Both the position numbers and the translations under genes were made by a program. Under the pieces are notes generated by a model, which saw only the letters and a list, made by a program, of their open reading frames with translations, made no database searches and was not told the DNA's origin. A stretch of DNA of 7,787 bases from an uncultured Oscillibacter sp. (lineage in GTDB: Bacteria > Bacillota > Clostridia > Oscillospirales > Oscillospiraceae), in NCBI GenBank assembly GCA_910588005.1, contig CAJUQM010000076.1:1-7787 (forward strand), given 5' to 3'. Shown here piece by piece: positions 1 through 6,162 of the stretch (the first letter of the stretch is position 1; the number at the start of each line of letters is the position of its first letter).

Positions 1-2644
1 GCCCAACGAGATTGCCACCCGCATTGACGGTACTGCTGTCTCCGTGGCTATGGATACCAAAACCGACGATTTCACCTACGGGGCAGAGCGGTTCCAGGAG
101 GAGGCCCGGACCCTGGCGAAGTTCATCGGGCACCCCAACATCGCCGGCGTGTCCAGCTACTTCGACGAAAACGACACCTCGTATTTTGTCATGGACTATA
201 TCGAGGGCGTCAGCTTCAAGAGCTACATCGCCAACAACGGCGGCAAGGTCAGCGTGGAGGAGACCCTCAACGTGATGATCCCGGTGCTCCAGGCGCTGAC
301 GGCGGTTCACGCCGAGGGGTTTATCCACCGGGACGTGACCCCGGACAACATCTACATCTCCAAGGACGGCAACGTGAAGCTGCTGGACTTCGGCTCCGCC
401 CGGTACTCCATCGGGGACAAGAGCAAGAGCCTTGATGTGATCCTGAAGGTGGGCTACGCCCCCAAGGAACAGTACATCCGCCGGGGCCGTCAGGGACCCT
501 ACACCGACGTGTACTCCTGCGCGGCCTGCTTCTACGCGGCCCTCACCGGCTTTCTGCCGCCGGAGAGTTTAGAGCGGCTGGACGCAGATACGCTGGTCCC
601 TGTGTCCCAGACGGTACCGGACGTCCCGGAGTGGCTGGACAAGGCAATCTTGAAAGGACTGGCGGTGCAGCCAGAGGAGCGGTTCCAGAGCGCGGCGGAG
701 TTCCTGGACGCCATTGAAAACCAGCTGGTGGTGGACGTTCCCGGCGGGGAGGCCGCCTTTGTCCAACCGGAAAAAAAGGACCTCAAGCCCGTCCTCATCG
801 GTGCGGCTGCGGCGGTCATGGTGCTGGCGGTGGGCCTGGGGCTGTTCGGGGGGCGCGGCGGCGGAGCGGCTCCCGGCGGAAACGGCTCTGACGGCAGAGG
901 CTATCAGGGCGAGCAGCTTCTCAAAGCCGAAGTGCCGTTTGTCACGATCCAGGGCCGGGAGTATAGCACCAATGAGGTGCAGCTGGATCTCAGTGGCTGC
1001 GGACTCACGGACACCGATATTCAGGACCTCAAGTACATGATCAATCTCCGTGACCTGCGGCTGGATAACAACCAAATTACCACACTCAGCCCTATTGCCG
1101 GGCTGCCTCGGCTTCAAAGTCTCCAGGTGACGCAGAATCGTCTCACCGACATCTCAGCTCTGGCGGGAATGGAGACCCTGCGGTATGTGGGCCTGTCGGA
1201 GAACCCCGAGCTGACGGATCTCTCTCCGCTCAAGGGAAAAACCGAGATGGAAAATCTGGACTTTTACGGGCTTTCTCTGACGGATTACTCCTTCCTGGAG
1301 GGGATGACAAAGCTGCGGTATCTCCAGTTTGAACCCAGCATGCTGGAGGCAGACCTCAGCGCTTTGTCTACCCTGACCGGTTTAGAGCAGCTGAATATTA
1401 ACACCAATGGAAACAGCGGAGCCATCCCTCACCTGGATCTCTCCTTCCTGGCGGGAATGACGGGACTCCAGTCCCTCCAGATCAGCGGACAGTTTGAGGA
1501 GCTGACGCTGCCGTCCTTGGATGGGTTGGCACACTTGAAAAATCTGCGGCTCAATAATTACAGTGAATATTTTGTTGACGCACCCAGTCTGGAGTCCTTC
1601 CGGAACCTAACAGGCCTGCGGGAGCTGTATTTTCAGATAGACAACAGTTCTGATAACATTGATCTCTCACCTATTTCCGGGCTGACTGAATTGACCGTGC
1701 TGAGCCTGCGGGGAAATGTCGCCAGCCTGCAGCCGCTGGCAGGCCTATCCAAGCTCGAAAGGCTGGAAGTTTACAGCGGCAGCAGTAATTACAATGCTTT
1801 GGAGGATCTCGGCGGTTTGGAAGGTATGACCAGCCTGAAATCCCTGACCCTCAATATTGTGGGAAATGTCAAGGATTTCACCCCGATTTCTCACTTGGCA
1901 AAACTAACCTCTCTGCAGTTGTCCGGCCAATTCTCCACAGAGGATCTCAGCTTTCTCAGCGGTCTGACGGAGCTGCGGGAGCTGACGCTCAGCGGAAACC
2001 AGGCTTTGCTGTCCAGCCTGACGGGACTGGAGGACCTGACACAGCTCCAAACGCTGCAAATCGACTGCCGGGGCCTTGCCAGCCTGAAAGGCGTTGAGAA
2101 CCTGACTGATCTCCGGGAGCTGAACCTCTATGGCGACAACTCCACATACACGGATACAGCGCCTCTGAAAAATCTCATCAATCTCACCAGCCTGCGGCTT
2201 CCCAGCCGGAGCGGTACAGGGGATGGGACCATTGACCTCGGCGGCCTGGCTAATTTAAGTAAGATTCAGGAGCTGGAAATAAATGGGAAACTGACAAGCT
2301 TTGAGCCTATCACTAAGATGACAGGACTGAAATCCTTTCGCTATTACGGCTATTATGATTATGACGACCCCGGTATCTCCCTGGCGCCCTTGGCGTCCAT
2401 GACAGGCTTGCAGGAGTTGTATCTGAGCTGCAACACCCCCGGTGTGGATATTACACCGATTGGAGAGCTGACAGGTCTGCGGGTACTGAATCTGTATGTC
2501 TATGACGCCGGCTACAAAACAAAAATCCGGGATCTCAGCTGTCTCTCCGGTTTGACTAAACTTTCCACTTTGCGCGTGAGCAACACTGTGGAGAATATTG
2601 ACACCTCGCCTGTGGACTTTGTACCCGATTTGACGATAAACTGA
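1..2644 (+). CDS. Membrane Ser/Thr protein kinase with extracellular leucine-rich repeats (5'-truncated by the window edge)
   Basis: Hanks-type protein kinase that would transfer ATP phosphate to Ser/Thr on cytoplasmic partners. The frame is open from base 2, giving 880 visible residues. The first ones (PNEIATR) continue the kinase N-lobe, so the P-loop and VAIK lysine lie upstream and the in-frame GTG at 44 and ATG at 50 are internal. Visible motifs, numbering from base 2: helix-C region FQEEAR (about 31-36), catalytic loop HRDVTPDN (109-116), DFG (129-131), GYAPKEQY P+1/APE segment (151-158) and TDVYS (168-172). The catalytic loop has Thr where most kinases have Lys after HRD-x; Ser/Thr there is, from memory, common in this clostridial kinase group. 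One hydrophobic segment (about 264-282) and a Gly-rich linker precede about 23 LRRs (326-880), predicted to be outside the cell. There is no LPXTG motif. It is the first visible gene of the cluster; 19 nt separate it from the next. An active kinase is likely; the ligand is unknown. Confidence 0.93.
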   Translation, partial: PNEIATRIDGTAVSVAMDTKTDDFTYGAERFQEEARTLAKFIGHPNIAGVSSYFDENDTSYFVMDYIEGVSFKSYIANNGGKVSVEETLNVMIPVLQALTAVHAEGFIHRDVTPDNIYISKDGNVKLLDFGSARYSIGDKSKSLDVILKVGYAPKEQYIRRGRQGPYTDVYSCAACFYAALTGFLPPESLERLDADTLVPVSQTVPDVPEWLDKAILKGLAVQPEERFQSAAEFLDAIENQLVVDVPGGEAAFVQPEKKDLKPVLIGAAAAVMVLAVGLGLFGGRGGGAAPGGNGSDGRGYQGEQLLKAEVPFVTIQGREYSTNEVQLDLSGCGLTDTDIQDLKYMINLRDLRLDNNQITTLSPIAGLPRLQSLQVTQNRLTDISALAGMETLRYVGLSENPELTDLSPLKGKTEMENLDFYGLSLTDYSFLEGMTKLRYLQFEPSMLEADLSALSTLTGLEQLNINTNGNSGAIPHLDLSFLAGMTGLQSLQISGQFEELTLPSLDGLAHLKNLRLNNYSEYFVDAPSLESFRNLTGLRELYFQIDNSSDNIDLSPISGLTELTVLSLRGNVASLQPLAGLSKLERLEVYSGSSNYNALEDLGGLEGMTSLKSLTLNIVGNVKDFTPISHLAKLTSLQLSGQFSTEDLSFLSGLTELRELTLSGNQALLSSLTGLEDLTQLQTLQIDCRGLASLKGVENLTDLRELNLYGDNSTYTDTAPLKNLINLTSLRLPSRSGTGDGTIDLGGLANLSKIQELEINGKLTSFEPITKMTGLKSFRYYGYYDYDDPGISLAPLASMTGLQELYLSCNTPGVDITPIGELTGLRVLNLYVYDAGYKTKIRDLSCLSGLTKLSTLRVSNTVENIDTSPVDFVPDLTIN
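977..2641 (+). repeat. Leucine-rich-repeat array (about 23 units) in the kinase ectodomain
   Basis: Protein-level tandem repeats of 21-28 residues follow the pattern LxxLxLxxN...L.pLxxLt. Most units close with G-M/L-T and open with a Leu-containing strand such as LRDLRLDNN, LRELYF or LQELYLS. The spacing and the "LSPLAGLT"-type turn resemble internalin-like bacterial LRRs. Units are diverged at the DNA level, so this is an old array rather than a recent expansion. It would form a curved binding surface outside the membrane. Several units carry inserts of 3-6 residues rich in Asn, Ser, Tyr and Asp, which would project as loops. No capping domain, cell-wall anchor or cysteine cluster is visible at the C-terminus. 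The unit count is by eye and may be off by one or two. Confidence 0.88.
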
Positions 2645-2648
2645 GAAA

Positions 2649-2654
2649 AAGGAG
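2649..2654 (+). promoter_or_regulatory. Ribosome binding site of the zinc-ribbon/FHA gene
   Basis: AAGGAG lies 9 nt before the ATG at 2664, inside the 19-nt junction after the kinase stop. The same leader (AAAAGGAGAGA) recurs before the protease gene at 4217-4227, so these two genes have matched initiation signals. Confidence 0.8.
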
Positions 2655-2663
2655 AGATCATTC

Positions 2664-3416
2664 ATGGCCCAAATCGAGTGTGGCCGGGGCCACCTGTACG
2701 ACCCCGAGAAACATCCCACCTGCCCCTACTGCGGTGGAGGACAGAAAATCACCGTGGCTTCCGCCGGACGCACCGCGCCGCTGGGGAGCCGTCCGGTGAC
2801 AGCCGTCCAGCGGACCGCGCCGGTTTCGGTGACCGCTCCCCAGAAGACGGCCCCTCTCTCTGGGATTTCAGCGACAGCTCCCCAGAAAACCGCTCCCATC
2901 TCCGGGATTTCCGTCACAGCCCCCCAGAAGACCATGCCTCCCAGGGGCTACACCCCCGTGGGGGTTCCGGAGGAGACGGCGTCGTCCCGGGGTGCCAGCA
3001 TCAGCGCCACCGCCGCCAATAAGACCGTTGGCATGATGCAGTCCCAGATGGGCTTTGACCCGGTGGTGGGGTGGCTGGCCTGCGTGGCGGGACCCAGCCG
3101 GGGAAAGAGCTACACCGTCCGGGGCGGCGTCAACTCCATCGGCCGCAGTGAGCGGATGGACATCGTTATCACCGGCGATCTGAAAATTTCCGCCGAAAAC
3201 CACGCCAGAATCAGTTACAGCGAGAAGAACAACCGGTTCAGCCTTCTCCCCGGCGAGGGGCGGGACATCGTCTATCTCAACGACGAGGAGGTCTACACCC
3301 CCATGCCGCTGAACGCCTATGATGTGATCGACTTCGGAGAGACAAAGCTGCTGTTCGTCCCCCTGTGCGGCCAGCGGTTTACCTGGAAAACGGAGGAGAC
3401 GGATGGGGCTGTTTAA
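2664..3416 (+). CDS. Zinc-ribbon/FHA-domain protein with Thr-Ala-Pro repeats
   Basis: Soluble 250-residue phosphothreonine-reader protein with no signal peptide or membrane segment. Residues 6-23 hold a likely zinc ribbon (C6, H10, C20, C23, within CPYCGGG). Residues 36-98 are a low-complexity Thr/Ala/Pro/Lys stretch with 14-residue tandem repeats. Residues about 134-243 form an FHA domain: IGRSE (159-163) carries the Arg expected to contact phosphate, SAENHARI (176-183) matches the Ser/His signature, and LNDEEV (205-210) matches the late Asn turn. The fold runs on to LLFVPLCGQRF, a C-terminal end I recall from clostridial FHA proteins. The start is the ATG with AAGGAG 9 nt upstream. The gene lies between the kinase and a PP2C, suggesting it is a substrate and adaptor of the kinase, comparable in logic to the actinobacterial GarA protein (one FHA domain plus a phosphorylated Thr tail). 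The substrate role is inference; the FHA call is firm. Confidence 0.92.
   Translation: MAQIECGRGHLYDPEKHPTCPYCGGGQKITVASAGRTAPLGSRPVTAVQRTAPVSVTAPQKTAPLSGISATAPQKTAPISGISVTAPQKTMPPRGYTPVGVPEETASSRGASISATAANKTVGMMQSQMGFDPVVGWLACVAGPSRGKSYTVRGGVNSIGRSERMDIVITGDLKISAENHARISYSEKNNRFSLLPGEGRDIVYLNDEEVYTPMPLNAYDVIDFGETKLLFVPLCGQRFTWKTEETDGAV
2832..2957 (+). repeat. Three 42-bp tandem coding repeats (TAPQKTAP-type)
   Basis: Three consecutive 14-codon units start at 2832, 2874 and 2916. They encode TAPQKTAPLSGISA, TAPQKTAPISGISV and the diverged TAPQKTMPPRGYTP. An 11-codon degenerate unit (TAVQRTAPVSV) sits just before them, and RTAPL occurs further upstream. Units 1 and 2 are clearly similar at DNA level but differ mostly at third positions, so the peptide rather than the DNA looks conserved. 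Each unit presents Thr followed by Ala-Pro, preceded by Lys or Arg, in what should be a disordered linker between the zinc ribbon and the FHA domain. Confidence 0.85.
3392..3398 (+). promoter_or_regulatory. Ribosome binding site of PP2C #1, inside the upstream gene
   Basis: GGAGGAG lies within the final codons of the zinc-ribbon/FHA gene, 4 nt before the ATG at 3403 (6 nt from the core GGAGG). Because that ATG precedes the upstream stop at 3414-3416, the genes overlap by 14 nt in different frames, which favours translational coupling. Confidence 0.75.
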
Positions 3417-4218
3417 CGATCTGTTCCGCCGCCCCGCATCCCAGACCCCGGAGTCTCCCACTCAAACCCTGGAAAATCCCCCAGTCCTTCGGGCGGCGAA
3501 TCTCCAGGGGATCGGGGCGCGGGAGGGCCAGGAGGATTCCTTTGCCATCCTGGGAGCCTCCAATCCGGCGGAGAGCGGCCTGTTTGCCCTGGTGGCCGAC
3601 GGTATGGGCGGTATGCTGGACGGGAAGGCCGCCAGCGAGTGGGCGGCGGAGTGCCTTTTGCAATTGTACCAGGAAAGACGGCCAGGGCAGCCCATGCCGG
3701 AGTGGTATTATCAGACGGTACACGCCGTCAGTGACAGCGTGTACCAGCGTTTCGGAGGCCGCAGCGGCACCACGCTGGTGTCGGTCCACATTCAGGAAAA
3801 CAGTCTCCTCTGGCTCAGCGCGGGGGACAGCGGCATTTTTCTCAGCCGGAATGGCGGCGTGTTCCAGCTGAACCGGGAGCACACCTGTTTGAACCGGCTG
3901 TATCTCCAGGAGCTGGAGCGGGAGGTCATTGACAAGCGGCGGGTGGAGGCCGACCCTGACGCGCCCCGGCTGACCTCTTTTGTGGGCATGGAGCGTTTGG
4001 CAGAGGTGGATCTGAGCCTGCGGCCTCTGACGCTGGAGCGGGGCGATGCGCTGCTGCTGTGCTCCGACGGCGTCAGCGGCGTGCTCACACCGCCGGAGCT
4101 GCTGGAGGCCATGGCCCTGGATCCAGAAGAAGGCTGTGTCCTGCTGGAACGGATGGTCCTGGAAAAAGGTGTTCCGGGACAGGACAACTACACCGGTATT
4201 TTGATTGCATATAGATAA
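3403..4218 (+). CDS. PP2C-family Ser/Thr phosphatase #1 (divergent active site)
   Basis: Predicted cytoplasmic metal-dependent phosphatase of 271 residues that would remove phosphate from the kinase or its targets. Family landmarks in order: R-x-x-QED (40-45; usual form R-x-x-NED), DGMGG (66-70), SGTT (121-124), GDSG (141-144; usual form GDSR), REHT (158-161) with a flap-like helical segment, CSDG (220-223) and DN (261-262). The metal-binding Asp/Glu positions therefore look intact, while two flanking positions differ from the canonical enzyme. The first 30 residues are a Pro/Thr/Ser-rich extension ahead of the catalytic fold. The gene overlaps the FHA gene by 14 nt and is followed after 15 nt by the protease gene. 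It resembles the PstP/PrpC/Stp group that accompanies bacterial Ser/Thr kinases, but it is diverged enough that I give no symbol. It could be a lower-activity or specialised phosphatase. Confidence 0.9.
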   Translation: MGLFNDLFRRPASQTPESPTQTLENPPVLRAANLQGIGAREGQEDSFAILGASNPAESGLFALVADGMGGMLDGKAASEWAAECLLQLYQERRPGQPMPEWYYQTVHAVSDSVYQRFGGRSGTTLVSVHIQENSLLWLSAGDSGIFLSRNGGVFQLNREHTCLNRLYLQELEREVIDKRRVEADPDAPRLTSFVGMERLAEVDLSLRPLTLERGDALLLCSDGVSGVLTPPELLEAMALDPEEGCVLLERMVLEKGVPGQDNYTGILIAYR

Positions 4219-4224
4219 AAGGAG
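4219..4224 (+). promoter_or_regulatory. Ribosome binding site of the protease-FHA gene
   Basis: AAGGAG directly follows the PP2C #1 stop (TAA at 4216-4218) and is 9 nt from the ATG at 4234. That ATG is immediately followed by a signal-peptide sequence, which supports the start. Confidence 0.8.
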
Positions 4225-4233
4225 AGAGCGGAT

Positions 4234-5433
4234 ATGAGAAAACTGCGTATGCTGGCTGCGGCGCTTCTGACGGCGCTGCTACTGACCGTCCCGGCGCTGG
4301 CGGACTTTAACCAGGGGACGCTGGACGGCATCATCATGATCACCTCCGGCGCACCCAACGCCAAGGGCGATATGGAATACTGGCGGGGAACCGGATTTTT
4401 CATCGGCTCCGCCGGGGAGGCCCCCCAGCACATCGTCACCAACTGCCATGTGGTGGAGGAGTTCATCCTGGCCGGAAAAGCCCTGGGCGGAGGCGAGCTG
4501 CGGGTGCTCTTCGATCAGAACGACGAGGCGGAGGCGTATCTTGTGGACTACGATGCGGAGAAGGACGTGGCGATTCTGCGCCTGGCGGAACCCACAGACA
4601 AGCGCTCCCCGCTGCCGCTGAAAGAGCCGGAGGAGAGCAGCCTGGGCAGTGAGATCTACGCGGTGGGTTACCCCTCGGCGGCGGATCTGACCATTCAGGC
4701 GGTGAACTCCTTCAGCCAGAAGGACGCGTCGGTCACCACCGGCAGCATCAGCCGCTTTCTCACCGAGAGCGGCACCGGGCGGAGGCTGATCCAGACGGAC
4801 GCCTCCCTCAGCGGCGGCAGCTCCGGCGGACCCCTGGTGGACAGCTCCGGCGCGGTCATCGGCGTGAATACCGCCGGGTCCAACCTGGACCAGAATCTGT
4901 TCTACGCCGTCAGTGTCAGCGAGGTTTTGCCCCTGCTGGAGAAAAACAGCATCCCCTACGCGAAGGCGGAGGCTCCGAAAAACAATTCCACTATGCTGTA
5001 CATCGGGGGGACCGTAGCGGCGGTGGCCATCGCTGCAGTCATTGCGGTGGTACTGCGCAAGAAGAAAAAGGCTCCCGCGCCCCAGACGCAGAAAACGGAA
5101 GTCCGGGCGGCAGTACCTGTCCTCCGGTCCATGTCTCCCCAGCACGGCGGCATGATCGTCCAGCTCCACGGCCAGCCGGTGCAGCTGGGCCGGGACGCCG
5201 CCGTCTGCCGGATCGCGTATCGGGACGGCACCCCTGGCGTCAGCGGACGGCACTGTCAGGTGTACTTTGACGAGGGGGAGAGGCTGTTCGTGGTCACAGA
5301 CCTGAAGTCCACCTACGGCACTTTCCTGGCCAACGGCCAGCGCATCGCTCCGGATACCCCGGTGAAGCTGACGCCAAAAAGCTCCTTCTACCTGGGTGAA
5401 TCTGGGAATACGGTCTACGTGGATTTGGAGTGA
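4234..5433 (+). CDS. Secreted trypsin-like (HtrA/DegP-type) serine protease with transmembrane segment and cytoplasmic FHA domain
   Basis: Membrane-anchored 399-residue protease. Residues 1-23 form a signal peptide (MRKLR, hydrophobic core, ALA before Asp24). Residues about 28-235 are a chymotrypsin-fold protease with a complete visible triad: His72 in TNCHVV, Asp111 in EKDVAIL and Ser197 in GSSGGP. Residues about 254-274 are a transmembrane helix followed by RKKKK, so the protease is outside and the tail inside. Residues about 306-399 are an FHA domain with LGR (318-320), SGRH (337-340), STYGTF (359-364) and NGQRI (367-371), all expected phosphothreonine-contact positions. HtrA proteins normally carry one or two PDZ domains and have the membrane anchor at the N-terminus; here there is no PDZ and the anchor is C-terminal to the protease. 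A likely role is surface proteolysis tied to kinase signalling through FHA binding; substrate and direction of signalling are unknown. Confidence 0.92.
   Translation: MRKLRMLAAALLTALLLTVPALADFNQGTLDGIIMITSGAPNAKGDMEYWRGTGFFIGSAGEAPQHIVTNCHVVEEFILAGKALGGGELRVLFDQNDEAEAYLVDYDAEKDVAILRLAEPTDKRSPLPLKEPEESSLGSEIYAVGYPSAADLTIQAVNSFSQKDASVTTGSISRFLTESGTGRRLIQTDASLSGGSSGGPLVDSSGAVIGVNTAGSNLDQNLFYAVSVSEVLPLLEKNSIPYAKAEAPKNNSTMLYIGGTVAAVAIAAVIAVVLRKKKKAPAPQTQKTEVRAAVPVLRSMSPQHGGMIVQLHGQPVQLGRDAAVCRIAYRDGTPGVSGRHCQVYFDEGERLFVVTDLKSTYGTFLANGQRIAPDTPVKLTPKSSFYLGESGNTVYVDLE
5427..5430 (+). promoter_or_regulatory. Short ribosome binding site of PP2C #2
   Basis: GGAG overlaps the last sense codons of the protease-FHA gene and lies 6 nt before the ATG at 5437; only 3 nt separate stop and start. 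The match is shorter than at the other junctions, so re-initiation by ribosomes finishing the upstream gene probably contributes. Confidence 0.6.
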
Positions 5434-5436
5434 TTT

Positions 5437-6162
5437 ATGAATATTTCCGCTTACTGCTATACGAACCAGGGAGGCCGGGACCATAACGAGGACAGTGTGC
5501 GCTGTTGGACCGGAGAGGAGAGACGGGGTGTGTTTGTTCTGGCGGACGGCCTGGGAGGCCACGGCAAAGGAGAGGTGGCCTCCGCCCTGGCATCGGACGT
5601 CCTTCTGGAGGGCTGCGTGAGGCGGCCGCCGGATCAGGAGGAGATGCTGGCTTTGTTTCAAAAGGCCAACCGGACGGTCATGAACCACCAGAAGATCCCC
5701 GGACAGGAGGACATGAAGACCACCGCCGTGGCACTGTCCATTCATGAACATACGGCGGTCTGGGGCCATATGGGGGACTCCAGATTGTACCGCTTCTCCG
5801 GTGGGACCCTGGCGCAGTTCACTCGGGACCACTCCGTCACCTACATGAAGTACCTGGGTGGTGAGATCTCCTACATGGACATCTGCCATGATGACGACCG
5901 CTCCAGCCTTCTGCGGGTGCTGGGGCGGGACCCCTGCAAGCCAGAGGCGGCCCAGTCGGAGGCAGCCCCGGGGGACGCCTATCTGCTGTGCTCCGACGGC
6001 TTCTGGGAGTACGTTTACCGGGAGGAGATTCTGGCGGACCTCTTGAAGGCGGAGACGCCCCAGACCTGGGCGGAGTCCATGCTGCTGCGGCATATCCGCC
6101 GGGTCCCGGAGGGGAACGACAATTTCTCCCTCATTACGGTATTTGTGGAGGAGGGACCATGA
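5437..6162 (+). CDS. PP2C-family Ser/Thr phosphatase #2 (canonical)
   Basis: Soluble 241-residue metal-dependent protein phosphatase with the full canonical motif set: GGRDHNEDS (12-20), ADGLGGHG (36-43), KTTAV (94-98), GDSRLYR (113-119), RDHS (130-133), CSDGFWE (185-191) and NDNFSL (227-232). Length matches the minimal bacterial PP2C catalytic domain (PrpC/Stp/PstP type) with no extra domain, signal peptide or membrane anchor. It most likely reverses phosphorylation by the LRR kinase in the cytoplasm. It is embedded between the two FHA-bearing membrane proteins and its TGA overlaps the next ATG (ATGA), implying coupled translation. The segment between GDSR and SDG (about 135-165) is shorter than in PP2C #1, so the two phosphatases probably differ in the flap that helps choose substrates. 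I am confident of the family; the specific substrate is inferred from context. Confidence 0.95.
   Translation: MNISAYCYTNQGGRDHNEDSVRCWTGEERRGVFVLADGLGGHGKGEVASALASDVLLEGCVRRPPDQEEMLALFQKANRTVMNHQKIPGQEDMKTTAVALSIHEHTAVWGHMGDSRLYRFSGGTLAQFTRDHSVTYMKYLGGEISYMDICHDDDRSSLLRVLGRDPCKPEAAQSEAAPGDAYLLCSDGFWEYVYREEILADLLKAETPQTWAESMLLRHIRRVPEGNDNFSLITVFVEEGP
6147..6155 (+). promoter_or_regulatory. Ribosome binding site that fixes the start of the VWA-FHA gene
   Basis: GGAGGAGGG lies just before the ATG at 6159, with the core GGAGG 7 nt from it. The reading frame extends further upstream (open from 5988), but that part overlaps PP2C #2 and has no such site. The ATG at 6159 is immediately followed by a signal peptide, so 6159 is the preferred start. 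Confidence 0.85.

Noticed and set aside
569..1117. 182-codon open frame on the - strand over the kinase C-lobe and linker
   Set aside because: The opposite strand encodes kinase motifs and a membrane segment in this span; the antisense product has no recognisable features.
977..2641. Regular periodicity that could suggest a CRISPR-like or satellite repeat
   Set aside because: The period is at the protein level (LRR units of variable length); there are no near-identical DNA repeats separated by unique spacers.
2645..2663. Internal promoter between the kinase and ribbon-FHA genes
   Set aside because: The gap is only 19 nt and is filled by the ribosome binding site; no -35/-10 pair is evident just upstream in the LRR coding sequence.
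4054..6000. Identical 18-nt stretch (CTGCTGTGCTCCGACGGC) at 4054-4071 and 5983-6000
   Set aside because: It encodes the conserved LLCSDG metal-binding motif in both PP2C genes with the same preferred codons. Shared motif and codon bias explain it without a mobile or regulatory repeat.
5988..6158. Upstream extension of the VWA-FHA gene to base 5988
   Set aside because: It would bury the signal peptide inside the protein and overlap PP2C #2 by 175 nt. The ATG at 6159 has a strong ribosome binding site and an immediate signal peptide.
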